DNA of 64,000 nucleotides from Bdellovibrionales bacterium (lineage in GTDB: Bacteria; Pseudomonadota; Alphaproteobacteria; UBA9219). The notes beneath the pieces are model-generated. The model was given only the letters and a program-made list of their open reading frames with translations. It made no database searches and was not told the origin of the DNA. A program made the translations under genes and the position numbers. Of the stretch, positions 34,816-42,731 are shown piece after piece (the first letter of the stretch is position 1; each line of letters opens with the position of its first letter). The DNA lies in NCBI GenBank assembly GCA_041662785.1, contig JBAZRW010000004.1, forward strand, positions 1 to 64,000, read 5' to 3'.

Positions 34816-35598
34816 ATGTCTATGAGCAATCAGGATGAAAACGAGAAGCCTCGCGCGGACTGGGGCCAGCTGGCGCAAGAGGCGCTGGATTTGTGGCAGA
34901 GTCATTTGACCTCGCTTGCCTCCGATACGGCGGCCAAGGACGAGATGGCGCAATTCGTCGCGCCCATGTCCCAGATGTTTTCACAGTGGACCACCATGAT
35001 GCAAAGCGGCTTCGCCAGTGTGATGCCACAAGATTGGGGTGGGACAGCAAGTGCCCCCTCTACCGATGATCAAGAAACGCCTTTCACGGCGGCTTCGCCC
35101 GAGACAACAACCGAAGCGGCGCAGACAGGGGCAGAGCCGGTTGCACAGACAGCGCCGCAGGACGAGCCGTCAAAGGATCAACCCCTAGAATCGCTGCCGA
35201 CCAATACAGCCTCAACGCAAAATCAAACTGAAGCGAAGGCTCCAGAAGTGACCGCAGCAGCCCCCGTTGCGGTTTCGCCTATCGTTTATGTGCCGAACAA
35301 GGAGGAGGAAAGCCTTGCACCCCCTTCAAAACCAGCCCCCGTTGTTGAACGACCAACCGACATCGCCAAATCCGTCCACGGCGAACAGGGCGTCCGTCGG
35401 CGCGCCGCTCTTGCCGATGGCACTGGGGACTTGGCTCAGCTTGCCGGCCGTTTGGCCAAGCTTGAGCGCGAGTTGGAGACCCTGCGCGCCCGTCCCAAGC
35501 GCTCTGCAAGCGATGGTAGCGCCGTGGCTGAGCCAGATGCCGATGCCGAAGGCTCTGCCGTTGGAGATGATGAGCGCGTGGCTCGCGCCCGTTCGTGA
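34816..35598 (+). CDS. PhaE-like PHA synthase subunit / phasin-like protein
   Basis: A 260-residue protein likely to partner the synthase encoded next. The first 75 residues are helical and phasin/PhaE-like (WGQLAQEALDLWQSHL, MSQMFSQWTTMMQSGF). The middle (75-195) is Pro/Ala/Thr/Glu-rich and disordered. At about 205-225 is LAQLAGRLAKLERELETLRA, a heptad helix resembling the C-terminal helix of PhaE. AAAGGAG precedes ATG 34816. Its last 62 bases overlap the synthase start in another frame. Assigning it as PhaE is inference from context and helix pattern. Confidence 0.6.
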   Translation: MSMSNQDENEKPRADWGQLAQEALDLWQSHLTSLASDTAAKDEMAQFVAPMSQMFSQWTTMMQSGFASVMPQDWGGTASAPSTDDQETPFTAASPETTTEAAQTGAEPVAQTAPQDEPSKDQPLESLPTNTASTQNQTEAKAPEVTAAAPVAVSPIVYVPNKEEESLAPPSKPAPVVERPTDIAKSVHGEQGVRRRAALADGTGDLAQLAGRLAKLERELETLRARPKRSASDGSAVAEPDADAEGSAVGDDERVARARS

Positions 35599-36706
35599 CA
35601 AGCTCCCTGACGATCTAACCATTGAGGAATCTGCTGCGTTGATGCAAGCCGTGATGGCCGAGGCGTTGTCGCGGCTGGAGGCGTTTATGGCGGGCGTTCG
35701 CGCCTATCAAGAGGTACAGGCTGCGCCCGTTGATCGCCGCGACGCGCAGGTTATTTGGCAGGCGGGCACGACGCGCCTTTTGGATTACGCACCGGACAAT
35801 AAGGCGGGTAAGGTGATTTTGGTTGTCCCCTCGCTGGTCAATCGCTTCGCGATTTTGGACATTGATGAGGCGCATTCGTTCCTGCGCTTTCTGGCGGCGC
35901 AGGGATTTCATCCTTTGGTCGTTGATTGGGATGCTCCCGCGCAAGAGGAAAAAGACTTCGCGCTATCGGATTATATGACGCAGCGCCTTGTCCCTGTCCT
36001 TGCCACCGCCAAAGTAAAGGCCGGTGGCAAGCCTGTTCATGTCATGGGCTATTGCATGGGCGGGGTCCTTGCGATGGCGCTCGCCCTTATGAAGCCGGAC
36101 GAGGTCAAGACGCTGACCTTGATGGCAACGCCGTGGGATTTTGGCGTGGGCGGTGTGGGCGGGGTTCCCGCCGCGCATACGCCGGCAGGACGTTTCTTTC
36201 TGGATCATGCGTTGCAGATGCAGCCATACTTGGAAAAGGCGGGCATCGTGCCGCCGTCGATTCTGCAAATGGTGCTGACCGGATTCCAGCCCTTGCAGAT
36301 TTTGCAAAAGTTCACGCGCTTCGCCTCGCTAGAGCCGCAAAGCGAAAAGGCGAAGAGGTTCGCGCTGACGGAGGATTGGCTCAATGATGGCGTGCCTCTC
36401 ACGGTTTCCGTCGCGCGGGAATGTTTGCAAGAATGGTATGCGAAGAATGTGCTGGCCTCTTGTGCGTGGAGCGTTGCGGGTGTGCGCGTTGATCCCGCTG
36501 CGCTGACGATGCCGTGCTATGTCCTTGCGGCGAAGCAGGATAAAATCGTGCCGCCTGAAAGTGCGTTGCCTTTGGCGGAGCTCATCAAAGGCGCAGCGCT
36601 ACATGAGCCGGACATCGGCCACATCGGATTGATGGTGGGCGATAAGGCGAAGACTTTGGTGTGGGAGCCTTACGTTCAGTGGCTGCTTCGCAATAGAACC
36701 GCGTGA
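35537..36706 (+). CDS. phaC: PHA synthase / PhaC-like alpha/beta hydrolase
   Basis: A 389-residue enzyme of the class III PHA synthase type, predicted to polymerise hydroxyacyl-CoA on granules. The lipase-like box GYCMGG carries nucleophile Cys173; Asp335 (AAKQDKIVPPES) and His362 (DIGHIGLMVG) complete the triad. Also seen: VPSLVNRFAILDI, VVDWDAP and MATPWDFG. The start is ATG 35537 (MPMPKALPLEM); ATG 35567 is possible. The open frame extends back to 35267, but that part codes for nothing familiar and lies over the phaE-like gene. Its length is close to class III PhaC (about 355-390). A PHA depolymerase-like relative cannot be fully excluded. Confidence 0.75.
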   Translation: MPMPKALPLEMMSAWLAPVRDKLPDDLTIEESAALMQAVMAEALSRLEAFMAGVRAYQEVQAAPVDRRDAQVIWQAGTTRLLDYAPDNKAGKVILVVPSLVNRFAILDIDEAHSFLRFLAAQGFHPLVVDWDAPAQEEKDFALSDYMTQRLVPVLATAKVKAGGKPVHVMGYCMGGVLAMALALMKPDEVKTLTLMATPWDFGVGGVGGVPAAHTPAGRFFLDHALQMQPYLEKAGIVPPSILQMVLTGFQPLQILQKFTRFASLEPQSEKAKRFALTEDWLNDGVPLTVSVARECLQEWYAKNVLASCAWSVAGVRVDPAALTMPCYVLAAKQDKIVPPESALPLAELIKGAALHEPDIGHIGLMVGDKAKTLVWEPYVQWLLRNRTA

Positions 36707-36715
36707 GACTGAATC

Positions 36716-37882
36716 CTAACGGGCGCGCATCAAGCCCATTGCCGGAAGTGCGGTGGTCACAAGGAACAGGCTGCCAAGGCAAAGAAAACCCGTTTGGATG
36801 TTCGTGAGGTCAATAAGGTGCCCCATGCCTGCGGAAAAGGCGATGAAGACAAGGCGTCCGCTCATGCTGGTGACTGACAGCACCGTGGCGCGGATGGAGG
36901 AGCCAGTGTTTTTATGCAAAATATCTCTAAGGAGGGGGATCGATAAGCCCCACAAAAAAGAGTTCAGAAAAACAAAAGGCAGCGACCATAGGCTTTGCAA
37001 AAGGCCGATGGCAACCATGCACGTGCCCATAAAAAGGGGAAGGGCCAGCGCAAAGCGTTCGCCCATCTTTTTGTCAAGGGGGTGAAGGGCTTTGCTTCCC
37101 AACGCGGTCATTAACGAGCACGTGGCGGCAAGAAAACCGAAATAGGTCACGGTAATCCCGATCTTGCTGTAGAGCAGATATTCCATCCAATAACCGATGA
37201 TGCCAAGGCCGTTGATCAGCGCCATGTAAAGCGTGGCGTTGCGCAGGATGGGGTGCTTGGCGCAATAGAGGACGGTGCGGCCCATGTCCTTGGCATGTGC
37301 TTTGGCGTTTTGGGATTGGCTGGATTCTCGTTTAGGTTCTTTCGTCGCAAGAGCAAGCGGCAACAACACTAACGATGTGAAAACGTTGACGACAAAGGGA
37401 AGCGTGAGCGAGATGGTGGCCAAAAGGCCGCCCAGAATGTTGGCGATGCCGCTGCCAATCTCTCTTAGGAAAAGGGCGGTTCCTTCGATGCGTTTATGTT
37501 CCTTTTCGCGCTTTAGCTCTAGTAGCGTGTCATAAAGAAAGGAGGAGTCGGTGCCAGAGCGGAAGGCAAGGGCAATCCCCATGATCGTCTCGGCCCCCGC
37601 AAAGGCCCAAAAGGTATGGGAAAAGGCATAAACGGTCATGCTCACGGGAATAAGCGCCGAGCCGATGACAAAACATTTTTTGCGTCCGATAACGTCAGAG
37701 AGATAACCCGTCGGGATTTCCGATAAAGCCGTCACCACGGCAAAGATGGTTTCGGTCAAAAAGATTTGTGTGGCGCTGAGGCCGTTGGACTCAAAAAACG
37801 GAACAAGGATAGCAATATGAAGCCAGAAGTTGCTAAAGAAACGATCCGCCTGAAGCTTCCAGATATTGCCCGCGATGTTCAT
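36716..37882 (-). CDS. MFS transporter
   Basis: A 388-residue major facilitator with about twelve membrane helices. The first-half loop motif GYLSDVIGRKKCFVIG (motif A) is clear; a second-half partner is GSKALHPLDKKMGERF. Residue 1-20 MNIAGNIWKLQADRFFSNFW lacks a signal sequence, as expected. It is convergent with phaC (10 bp apart) and 23 bp downstream of an orphan binding protein on the same strand. Substrate unknown; sequence resembles drug or sugar exporters of the small bacterial type. Confidence 0.8.
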   Translation of the reverse strand: MNIAGNIWKLQADRFFSNFWLHIAILVPFFESNGLSATQIFLTETIFAVVTALSEIPTGYLSDVIGRKKCFVIGSALIPVSMTVYAFSHTFWAFAGAETIMGIALAFRSGTDSSFLYDTLLELKREKEHKRIEGTALFLREIGSGIANILGGLLATISLTLPFVVNVFTSLVLLPLALATKEPKRESSQSQNAKAHAKDMGRTVLYCAKHPILRNATLYMALINGLGIIGYWMEYLLYSKIGITVTYFGFLAATCSLMTALGSKALHPLDKKMGERFALALPLFMGTCMVAIGLLQSLWSLPFVFLNSFLWGLSIPLLRDILHKNTGSSIRATVLSVTSMSGRLVFIAFSAGMGHLIDLTNIQTGFLCLGSLFLVTTALPAMGLMRAR

Positions 37883-37905
37883 AATAACTAACTTTCTTAG
37901 ACCCT

Positions 37906-38739
37906 TTATGGTATTAGCGCGTCTTCGCTGACGTTATACTTCTTGAGGAAATTTATAAAGAGGGCTCTGTTTTCCGGTGTTGTTGTGTCGGTCATTTGCT
38001 GCACGAACGCGCCCCATCGGGTGTCGCCCTTCTTGTTCGGGAAGGACATGGTCGCGGTGAAAACAGGCGTGTCCTCATAGCGGCGAACAACGTCCGGATT
38101 GTTACGCATATAATTCAGCGCCGAAAGATGCTCGTTTAGCAAGACATCCACTTTGCCGTATTTAAGGTGGTTATAAAGATCGGCCAGAGACGACGTTTGG
38201 GGAAGGCTTGTGATGGTGGATTTCGGAAAATACTCCAGCGTTTTGGGCGATGTGAGATAGCCATCCATCACGGCAAAACGCGCGGTTTGCATTTGCGCCT
38301 TGGTAATGGTGCTATTCTTGGCAACATAAAGATAATAAGGCAGCTTGCCAAAGCTTCCGGCAAAATCAAACTGCTTGCGGAAATCATCATTCGGGCTGCA
38401 TGGCACGCAAAACATATCAATGCGATTATAGTTGATGGCGGGCAGAATTTGATCAAACCCAACCTCTATATCCCATACGATTTTCTTGCCCACACGCGCG
38501 GCGGTTTGCTCCAGATAATCGACGGTCAGGCCGCTCATCTTGCCCGTGTTGGGGTCTTTGGAGATATACGGCTCATAAATCCAATAGCCGCAGCGGATGT
38601 TCCCCGTCTTCTCGACGCGATCAAGGACGGAAGGCTGCGCCTCGGCTTGGTCTGTCTTTGCGGGATGGGACGTAGGCAAAACCACCCAGAGCAAACCCAA
38701 AGCGCCAAGAAGCGCCAATCCCAAAACCGCCTTTTTCAT
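37906..38739 (-). CDS. Family 3 solute-binding protein (amino acid type), orphan
   Basis: A 277-residue exported receptor of the SBP_bac_3 family. The N-terminal hydrophobic segment MKKAVLGLALLGALGLLWVV may be a signal peptide or a membrane anchor. Family marks are IRCGYWIYEPYISKDPNTGK, MSGLTVDYLEQTAARVGK and an IDMFCVPCSPNDDFRKQFDF hinge. No permease or ATPase gene is nearby. A second, related orphan receptor lies at 62485 between clpX and lon (shared RxRCxYxxxxPY and PNTxxxSG). It could serve a distant transporter or act as a signal receptor. Confidence 0.85.
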   Translation of the reverse strand: MKKAVLGLALLGALGLLWVVLPTSHPAKTDQAEAQPSVLDRVEKTGNIRCGYWIYEPYISKDPNTGKMSGLTVDYLEQTAARVGKKIVWDIEVGFDQILPAINYNRIDMFCVPCSPNDDFRKQFDFAGSFGKLPYYLYVAKNSTITKAQMQTARFAVMDGYLTSPKTLEYFPKSTITSLPQTSSLADLYNHLKYGKVDVLLNEHLSALNYMRNNPDVVRRYEDTPVFTATMSFPNKKGDTRWGAFVQQMTDTTTPENRALFINFLKKYNVSEDALIP

Positions 38740-38813
38740 CGCTTTTCTCCCAGATTATTTTGATTAGGCTACCTTAAAATGTGTGTTGAGGTAATTAAAA
38801 ATGTTATCTGACC

Positions 38814-40049
38814 CTAAACCTCCCCCATTTTTGGCACGCGGCTGAAGGAGATCTTGGAGCGGATGATGGATCCAGAGTTGCCAAAAACAAGCGTGCCGCG
38901 TCCGTATTTTTCGTTGAGGCGATCGACGGCGGAGGTCAGCGCGGCGTTTTTCGGACGGTCGAACAGATCATATTGATGCGACGCGACGGGGACAAGATCG
39001 GCCAGCGTCACACCGATGCGAAGCGGGCGGAGAGGCGGCGCTTGCGCCCACAATTGTATCAGCGTTTGCATCAGTGCGCGGGTGTCTTGCGTTTCCTTAA
39101 AGCGCAGGTCTTGCACAAAATAGCCCATCTGCCCCGTCCATTTGATGTCGAAGATCAGGCGGCGGCAGTAAAAGCGCTCATCGCGCAGGCGCAGCGCCAC
39201 ACGCGTCAGAAGTTGGCGAATAATGGGCGTTGCCTTGATGATCGTGCGCTCCTCGGGGGGCAGGACGTGCTGATGCCCCATGCTGCGGCGCGGGCGCGTG
39301 GGGGATGGCAAATCCGCGCCATGGAGCAACGCGTGAAACCGCGCCCCCATAACGCCGCCCCACACGCGGCGCAAGGTGGCCGCGTCGGCCTCCCACAAGG
39401 CGGGCATTGTCGTGATGCCGTGGCCTGCGAGGCGGGCGTTCATGTTCGGCCCAATGCCGCAAATGGCCGAAGGCTTTAGATGGATGATGGCGCGAGGCAT
39501 ATCATCGGGGTGCAGGATCGTGAGGCCGTCCGGCTTTTGCATGTCAGAGGCAAGCTTGGCCAGAAGCTTATTGCTCGCCACGCCGATGGAGCAGGTGAGC
39601 TGCTCACCGAGCCTCTCGCGCATGGTGGCCTTGATGCGGGCGGCCAGCGCGGTGGCGGCGGCAGGCGTTTGCTGCGTGCGATCCAGAAGGCAGGCGACCT
39701 CATCCACCGACATGACGTCTTCAACGGGAAGGCATGTTTCAATCGCTTCGATAAACTGGTGATGGATGGTGACGTAGAGTTTCGGATGCGCGGGGACAAG
39801 GATCAGGTCGGGGCACAGCGCCCGCGCCTCACGAATGAGCGTGCCTGTCTTGATGCCACACGCTTTGGCCTCATAACTGGCCGCAATCGCGCAGGTGCTC
39901 TCTGCCTCCATCGGCACGACGACGATGGGCTTACCGCGCAGGGCAGGGTTCGCCTGCTGCTCGCACGACGCAAAAAAGCTGTTCATATCCAAAAACAGCC
40001 AGCGCAAAAGGGGCGCATCCCCTTTGCCCAAACCCTGCACATTGTTCAT
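38814..40049 (-). CDS. dinB: Y-family translesion DNA polymerase (DinB/UmuC-like)
   Basis: A 411-residue error-prone polymerase. Palm residues are visible in LRWLFLDMNSFFASCEQQ and MSVDEVACLLD; the fingers block CAIAASYEAKACGIKTG and the helix-hairpin-helix ICGIGPNMNARLAGHGI follow, and a little-finger domain ends near LVFG. NSFFASCE is closer to UmuC than to Pol IV (DAFFA), so it is intermediate between the two branches. The start at ATG 40049 overlaps a LexA box; TTG 40007, with AAGGGG upstream and just before LRWLFLD, is a serious alternative. The C-terminal SGSIIRSKISFSRVPKMGEV lacks an obvious clamp motif. Confidence 0.8.
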   Translation of the reverse strand: MNNVQGLGKGDAPLLRWLFLDMNSFFASCEQQANPALRGKPIVVVPMEAESTCAIAASYEAKACGIKTGTLIREARALCPDLILVPAHPKLYVTIHHQFIEAIETCLPVEDVMSVDEVACLLDRTQQTPAAATALAARIKATMRERLGEQLTCSIGVASNKLLAKLASDMQKPDGLTILHPDDMPRAIIHLKPSAICGIGPNMNARLAGHGITTMPALWEADAATLRRVWGGVMGARFHALLHGADLPSPTRPRRSMGHQHVLPPEERTIIKATPIIRQLLTRVALRLRDERFYCRRLIFDIKWTGQMGYFVQDLRFKETQDTRALMQTLIQLWAQAPPLRPLRIGVTLADLVPVASHQYDLFDRPKNAALTSAVDRLNEKYGRGTLVFGNSGSIIRSKISFSRVPKMGEV

Positions 40050-40058
40050 GGTTTGTTC
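40044..40058. promoter_or_regulatory. LexA (SOS) box GTTC-N7-GTTC at the polymerase gene
   Basis: Exact alphaproteobacterial LexA consensus GTTC-N7-GTTC (GTTCATGGTTTGTTC). It covers the annotated polymerase ATG (40049-40047, minus strand). LexA binding there would block transcription start or early elongation and links the gene to DNA damage. If translation begins at TTG 40007, the box lies in the promoter, which is the usual place. Confidence 0.7.
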
Positions 40059-40136
40059 TATATAACGGTTGGGGCTAGTTTGGCAACACATCCTTGAAAA
40101 GAGAGATTTACCACACAGTCGGAGATTAAAAAGAGA

Positions 40137-40907
40137 TCACTCTTTCTCGGAGAACCGCTTTTGGAAGTTTTGGAGCGGGGCGAGAGAAACAATATCGGTT
40201 AGGTTATCTTTCTCATAATAGCTGAAGGGGTTGTCCAATTCCTTGATCAGCAGCACCATGTAAATAAGGACAAAGGAAACAAAGGCCACGAAAAAGACGC
40301 TCTCGTGGAAGGGTTTTATTTCCGTGAAGATAAGACCAAGGCACAGGACAAAGGAAAGAATCTCGGCAATGGCATAGCCTGCTGGGTTAAAGTCCGTTTC
40401 GCGAATGGTGTGAATGCGCGTGATGATGCGGCGCATGTTGCTTTGTTCTTGCTTCAGGCGAGCAATAAAATTGGCTTGGGTGAGCGGTTCGAGCGCCAGA
40501 AAAACAGTGTTCAGCGCCGAAAGCTTGCCGAAAAGCTCAGCCGTCTTTTCTTTTTTGTAAAGCCAATCCATTAAGGAGTCGGTGAGCATGTGAACGTGGT
40601 GGATCAGATCCGTTGCCACGGGACTTTTTTTGTTGGCCAAGATAATGGATGCCTCATCCAGCAGAACTTCAAGGCTGCATGCGAGCTCGCCGGGCAATTT
40701 TTCACTTTCTTTATAGTCGCTCAGCACACCCGATATCAAAAAGCCGATTAAGAAAACATTGGCAGATATAAGAGCGCCCATTAACGGGCTGAGGGATAAA
40801 AACTCACCCCCCAAAGTGTTGGCGGTAAACTTTATAAGAATAATAAGGACAACAAAAGGAATGACGCGGAACGTCAAGTGCCATTTAAGGGAGGAAAAGA
40901 CGGACAT
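40137..40907 (-). CDS. Four-helix membrane protein (bestrophin/DUF4239-like layout)
   Basis: A 256-residue inner-membrane protein with helices at about 12-30 and 40-62, a long cytosolic helical region (SLEVLLDEASIILANKK, LKQEQSNMRRIITRIHTIRE), then helices at about 177-197 and 202-220. This two-plus-two layout occurs in DUF4239/bestrophin-like proteins, but no diagnostic motif is seen. It has its own transcript between the polymerase gene and the aldolase, with a terminator between the latter and it. Confidence 0.55.
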   Translation of the reverse strand: MSVFSSLKWHLTFRVIPFVVLIILIKFTANTLGGEFLSLSPLMGALISANVFLIGFLISGVLSDYKESEKLPGELACSLEVLLDEASIILANKKSPVATDLIHHVHMLTDSLMDWLYKKEKTAELFGKLSALNTVFLALEPLTQANFIARLKQEQSNMRRIITRIHTIRETDFNPAGYAIAEILSFVLCLGLIFTEIKPFHESVFFVAFVSFVLIYMVLLIKELDNPFSYYEKDNLTDIVSLAPLQNFQKRFSEKE

Positions 40908-40970
40908 AATCGGGAATCCTTATGTAGAAGAAACTTGTTGATAACACGGTTGTTAAATTTGTTTCCACAA

Positions 40971-41002
40971 AAAACGGCGGGAGAGGATCCCGCCGTTTTT
41001 TC
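40971..41002. terminator. Strong bidirectional terminator
   Basis: ACGGCGGGA-GAGGA-TCCCGCCGT flanked by AAAAA and TTTTTT. It ends the aldolase transcript (minus strand) 20 bp after its stop. Confidence 0.85.
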
Positions 41003-41022
41003 TTTAAAGAAAGAGAAAGGCC

Positions 41023-41952
41023 TTAGGCTTTTCCCTTATAGATCGCGATGAGTTGTTCAAGGAGCTTGAGGGCGTCCTCACGCGGGCGCTGGAAGCAATT
41101 GCGTCCGATGATCGAGCCATTACCGCCGCCAGCATAGATGGCTTTGGCATCGTCGATTACGCTGTCCTCGCCCTTGGCCGCGCCGCCCGAGAAAACAACG
41201 ATGCGCTTGCCGTCATAGCAGCACTGCATGATGTGACTGACGCGCTCGGCCATCGTCGCGACAGGGATGCTTTCCGATTCATAGACCTTCTTGGATTCTT
41301 TGAAGCCCAAGAAAGCTGTTGGCAGCTTGACCTTGATGATGTTTGCGCCAAGCAGGGTGGCCATATGAGCGCCATAGGCGATCACGTCCACGGCCATCTC
41401 GGCATCCTTGCTCAGATCGCCACCGCGAGGATACGACCACACGACAACGGCCAAACCCTTGGCCTTAGCTTCGCGTGATAGGTCGCGGATTTCCTCGAAC
41501 TGGTTATACATATTGTCCGAGCCCGGATAGATCGTGAACCCGATAGCCGCGCAACCTAAACGCAGCGCGTCATCGACGCTGGCGGTAACGGCTTGATCCG
41601 CGTTTTCTTTTTGGCGCGAAAGGCTGTTGGCGCTGTTCATCTTGAGGATGGTGGGGATTGCACCCGCGAAGGTATCGGCTCCAGCGGCCAGTGAACCTAG
41701 CGGCGCGGCGTAGGCGCTTAGCCCCGCGTCAATCGCCAGCTTATAGTGATAATGGGGATCATAAGCAGCGGGATTGACGGCAAAGCAACGGGCGGGGCCA
41801 TGCTCAAAGCCTTGATCGACAGGCAGAATGACCATCTTGCCTGTGCCGCCCAACTTGCCCGCCATCAGCATGCGCGCCAGATTGGCTTTGGTTCCGGGCG
41901 TTTCGCCTTCATAGTTGTCAAGAATTTCACGGACGCGGCGGGTTAAGCTCAT
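41023..41952 (-). CDS. fbaB: Class I fructose-bisphosphate aldolase (FbaB/DhnA type)
   Basis: A 309-residue Schiff-base aldolase of the archaeal/FbaB kind, splitting fructose 1,6-bisphosphate in glycolysis or gluconeogenesis. Hallmarks: VILPVDQGFEHGPARCFAVNP, AIGFTIYPGSDN, VVVWSYPRGGD and the lysine region NIIKVKLPTAF, then a phosphate-binding VFSGGAAKGED and GGNGSIIGRNCFQR. Three ATG codons stand in a row; 41952 is chosen because AAGGGG then has proper spacing. It is a single gene with its own terminator at 40971. Confidence 0.9.
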   Translation of the reverse strand: MSLTRRVREILDNYEGETPGTKANLARMLMAGKLGGTGKMVILPVDQGFEHGPARCFAVNPAAYDPHYHYKLAIDAGLSAYAAPLGSLAAGADTFAGAIPTILKMNSANSLSRQKENADQAVTASVDDALRLGCAAIGFTIYPGSDNMYNQFEEIRDLSREAKAKGLAVVVWSYPRGGDLSKDAEMAVDVIAYGAHMATLLGANIIKVKLPTAFLGFKESKKVYESESIPVATMAERVSHIMQCCYDGKRIVVFSGGAAKGEDSVIDDAKAIYAGGGNGSIIGRNCFQRPREDALKLLEQLIAIYKGKA

Positions 41953-42105
41953 CATCATCCCCTTGGTTGGTGTGTTAAATAACGGATTGGCAAACTAATC
42001 GATTTGCGCCGTTTTGTCCAATTCTGTCTTTGCCGTTTCCTAAAACTGGAGTAGATTCCTTCGTGAAACAACAAAAATCCGTGAAAATGGAGAAAAGGAG
42101 TCGCC

Positions 42106-42723
42106 GTGAAGCGTCTTGATTCAACAGCGGGCATTGCTATTGGCCCGATCCTTTTTGTCCTTGCGATGTTGGGGATATTGGCCACTGTATTCGCCTCGGG
42201 CGGCAGTAGTAGCCTTGGCTCGGCCGGCATTACGGATCGCATCACGGCGGACGTGGTGGGGCAGGCGAACCTTATCCGCTCAAAAATGAGCGAATGCCAA
42301 ATGCAATACTTGGTGAACGGAACCAACTTTGCCAGCGCCCCTTGCGCGAGCGACCCTTATCCCTGTTCGGATCAAACGGACGGGACGCTTGTTTCCGCGT
42401 TGACGTGCCCGAACGACCCTTTGACGGGCGGCGGAGCCGAGCAAGGGTTATGGACGGGCTTGCGTCCTGCCTCGCTGCCCGTGGCGAGTCAGGGGATGAA
42501 TGCTTGGATGTATATCAACGCGGGCGAATCCGGCGGGCGTTGCATCTGGACTGCGCCAGCTAGTGGGAATAGCAGCGCCGCCATTGTTGACGGGCTGACG
42601 CGCGCGGTTAATAAGTTTACGACGCAGGAATTGTCGTATGATAGCGGCAGCGCCTCGCAGAAGTTTGTCGTCTTTATCACGCGCCCGACGGGGGCTGCGG
42701 ATAGTCATTGCACCGTGCCGTGA
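42106..42723 (+). CDS. Hypothetical exported/anchored protein (pilin-like N-terminus)
   Basis: A 205-residue protein with one N-terminal membrane segment (AIGPILFVLAMLGILATVFA) and a Cys-rich mature part (CQMQYL, APCASDPYPCSDQ, ALTCPND, GRCIW, SHCTVP). The short basic leader and single hydrophobic helix recall type IV pilin-like minor proteins, yet no clear G-F/E processing site is seen. GTG 42106 is chosen because AAAAGGAGTCGCC precedes it. It ends eight bases before the YejA-like gene, suggesting one operon. Confidence 0.55.
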   Translation: MKRLDSTAGIAIGPILFVLAMLGILATVFASGGSSSLGSAGITDRITADVVGQANLIRSKMSECQMQYLVNGTNFASAPCASDPYPCSDQTDGTLVSALTCPNDPLTGGGAEQGLWTGLRPASLPVASQGMNAWMYINAGESGGRCIWTAPASGNSSAAIVDGLTRAVNKFTTQELSYDSGSASQKFVVFITRPTGAADSHCTVP

Positions 42724-42731
42724 GGGGTCTG

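Noticed and set aside
35267..35536. N-terminal extension of the PHA synthase by 90 codons
   Set aside because: No synthase similarity and overlaps the phaE-like frame; starts at 35537 or 35567 fit family length.
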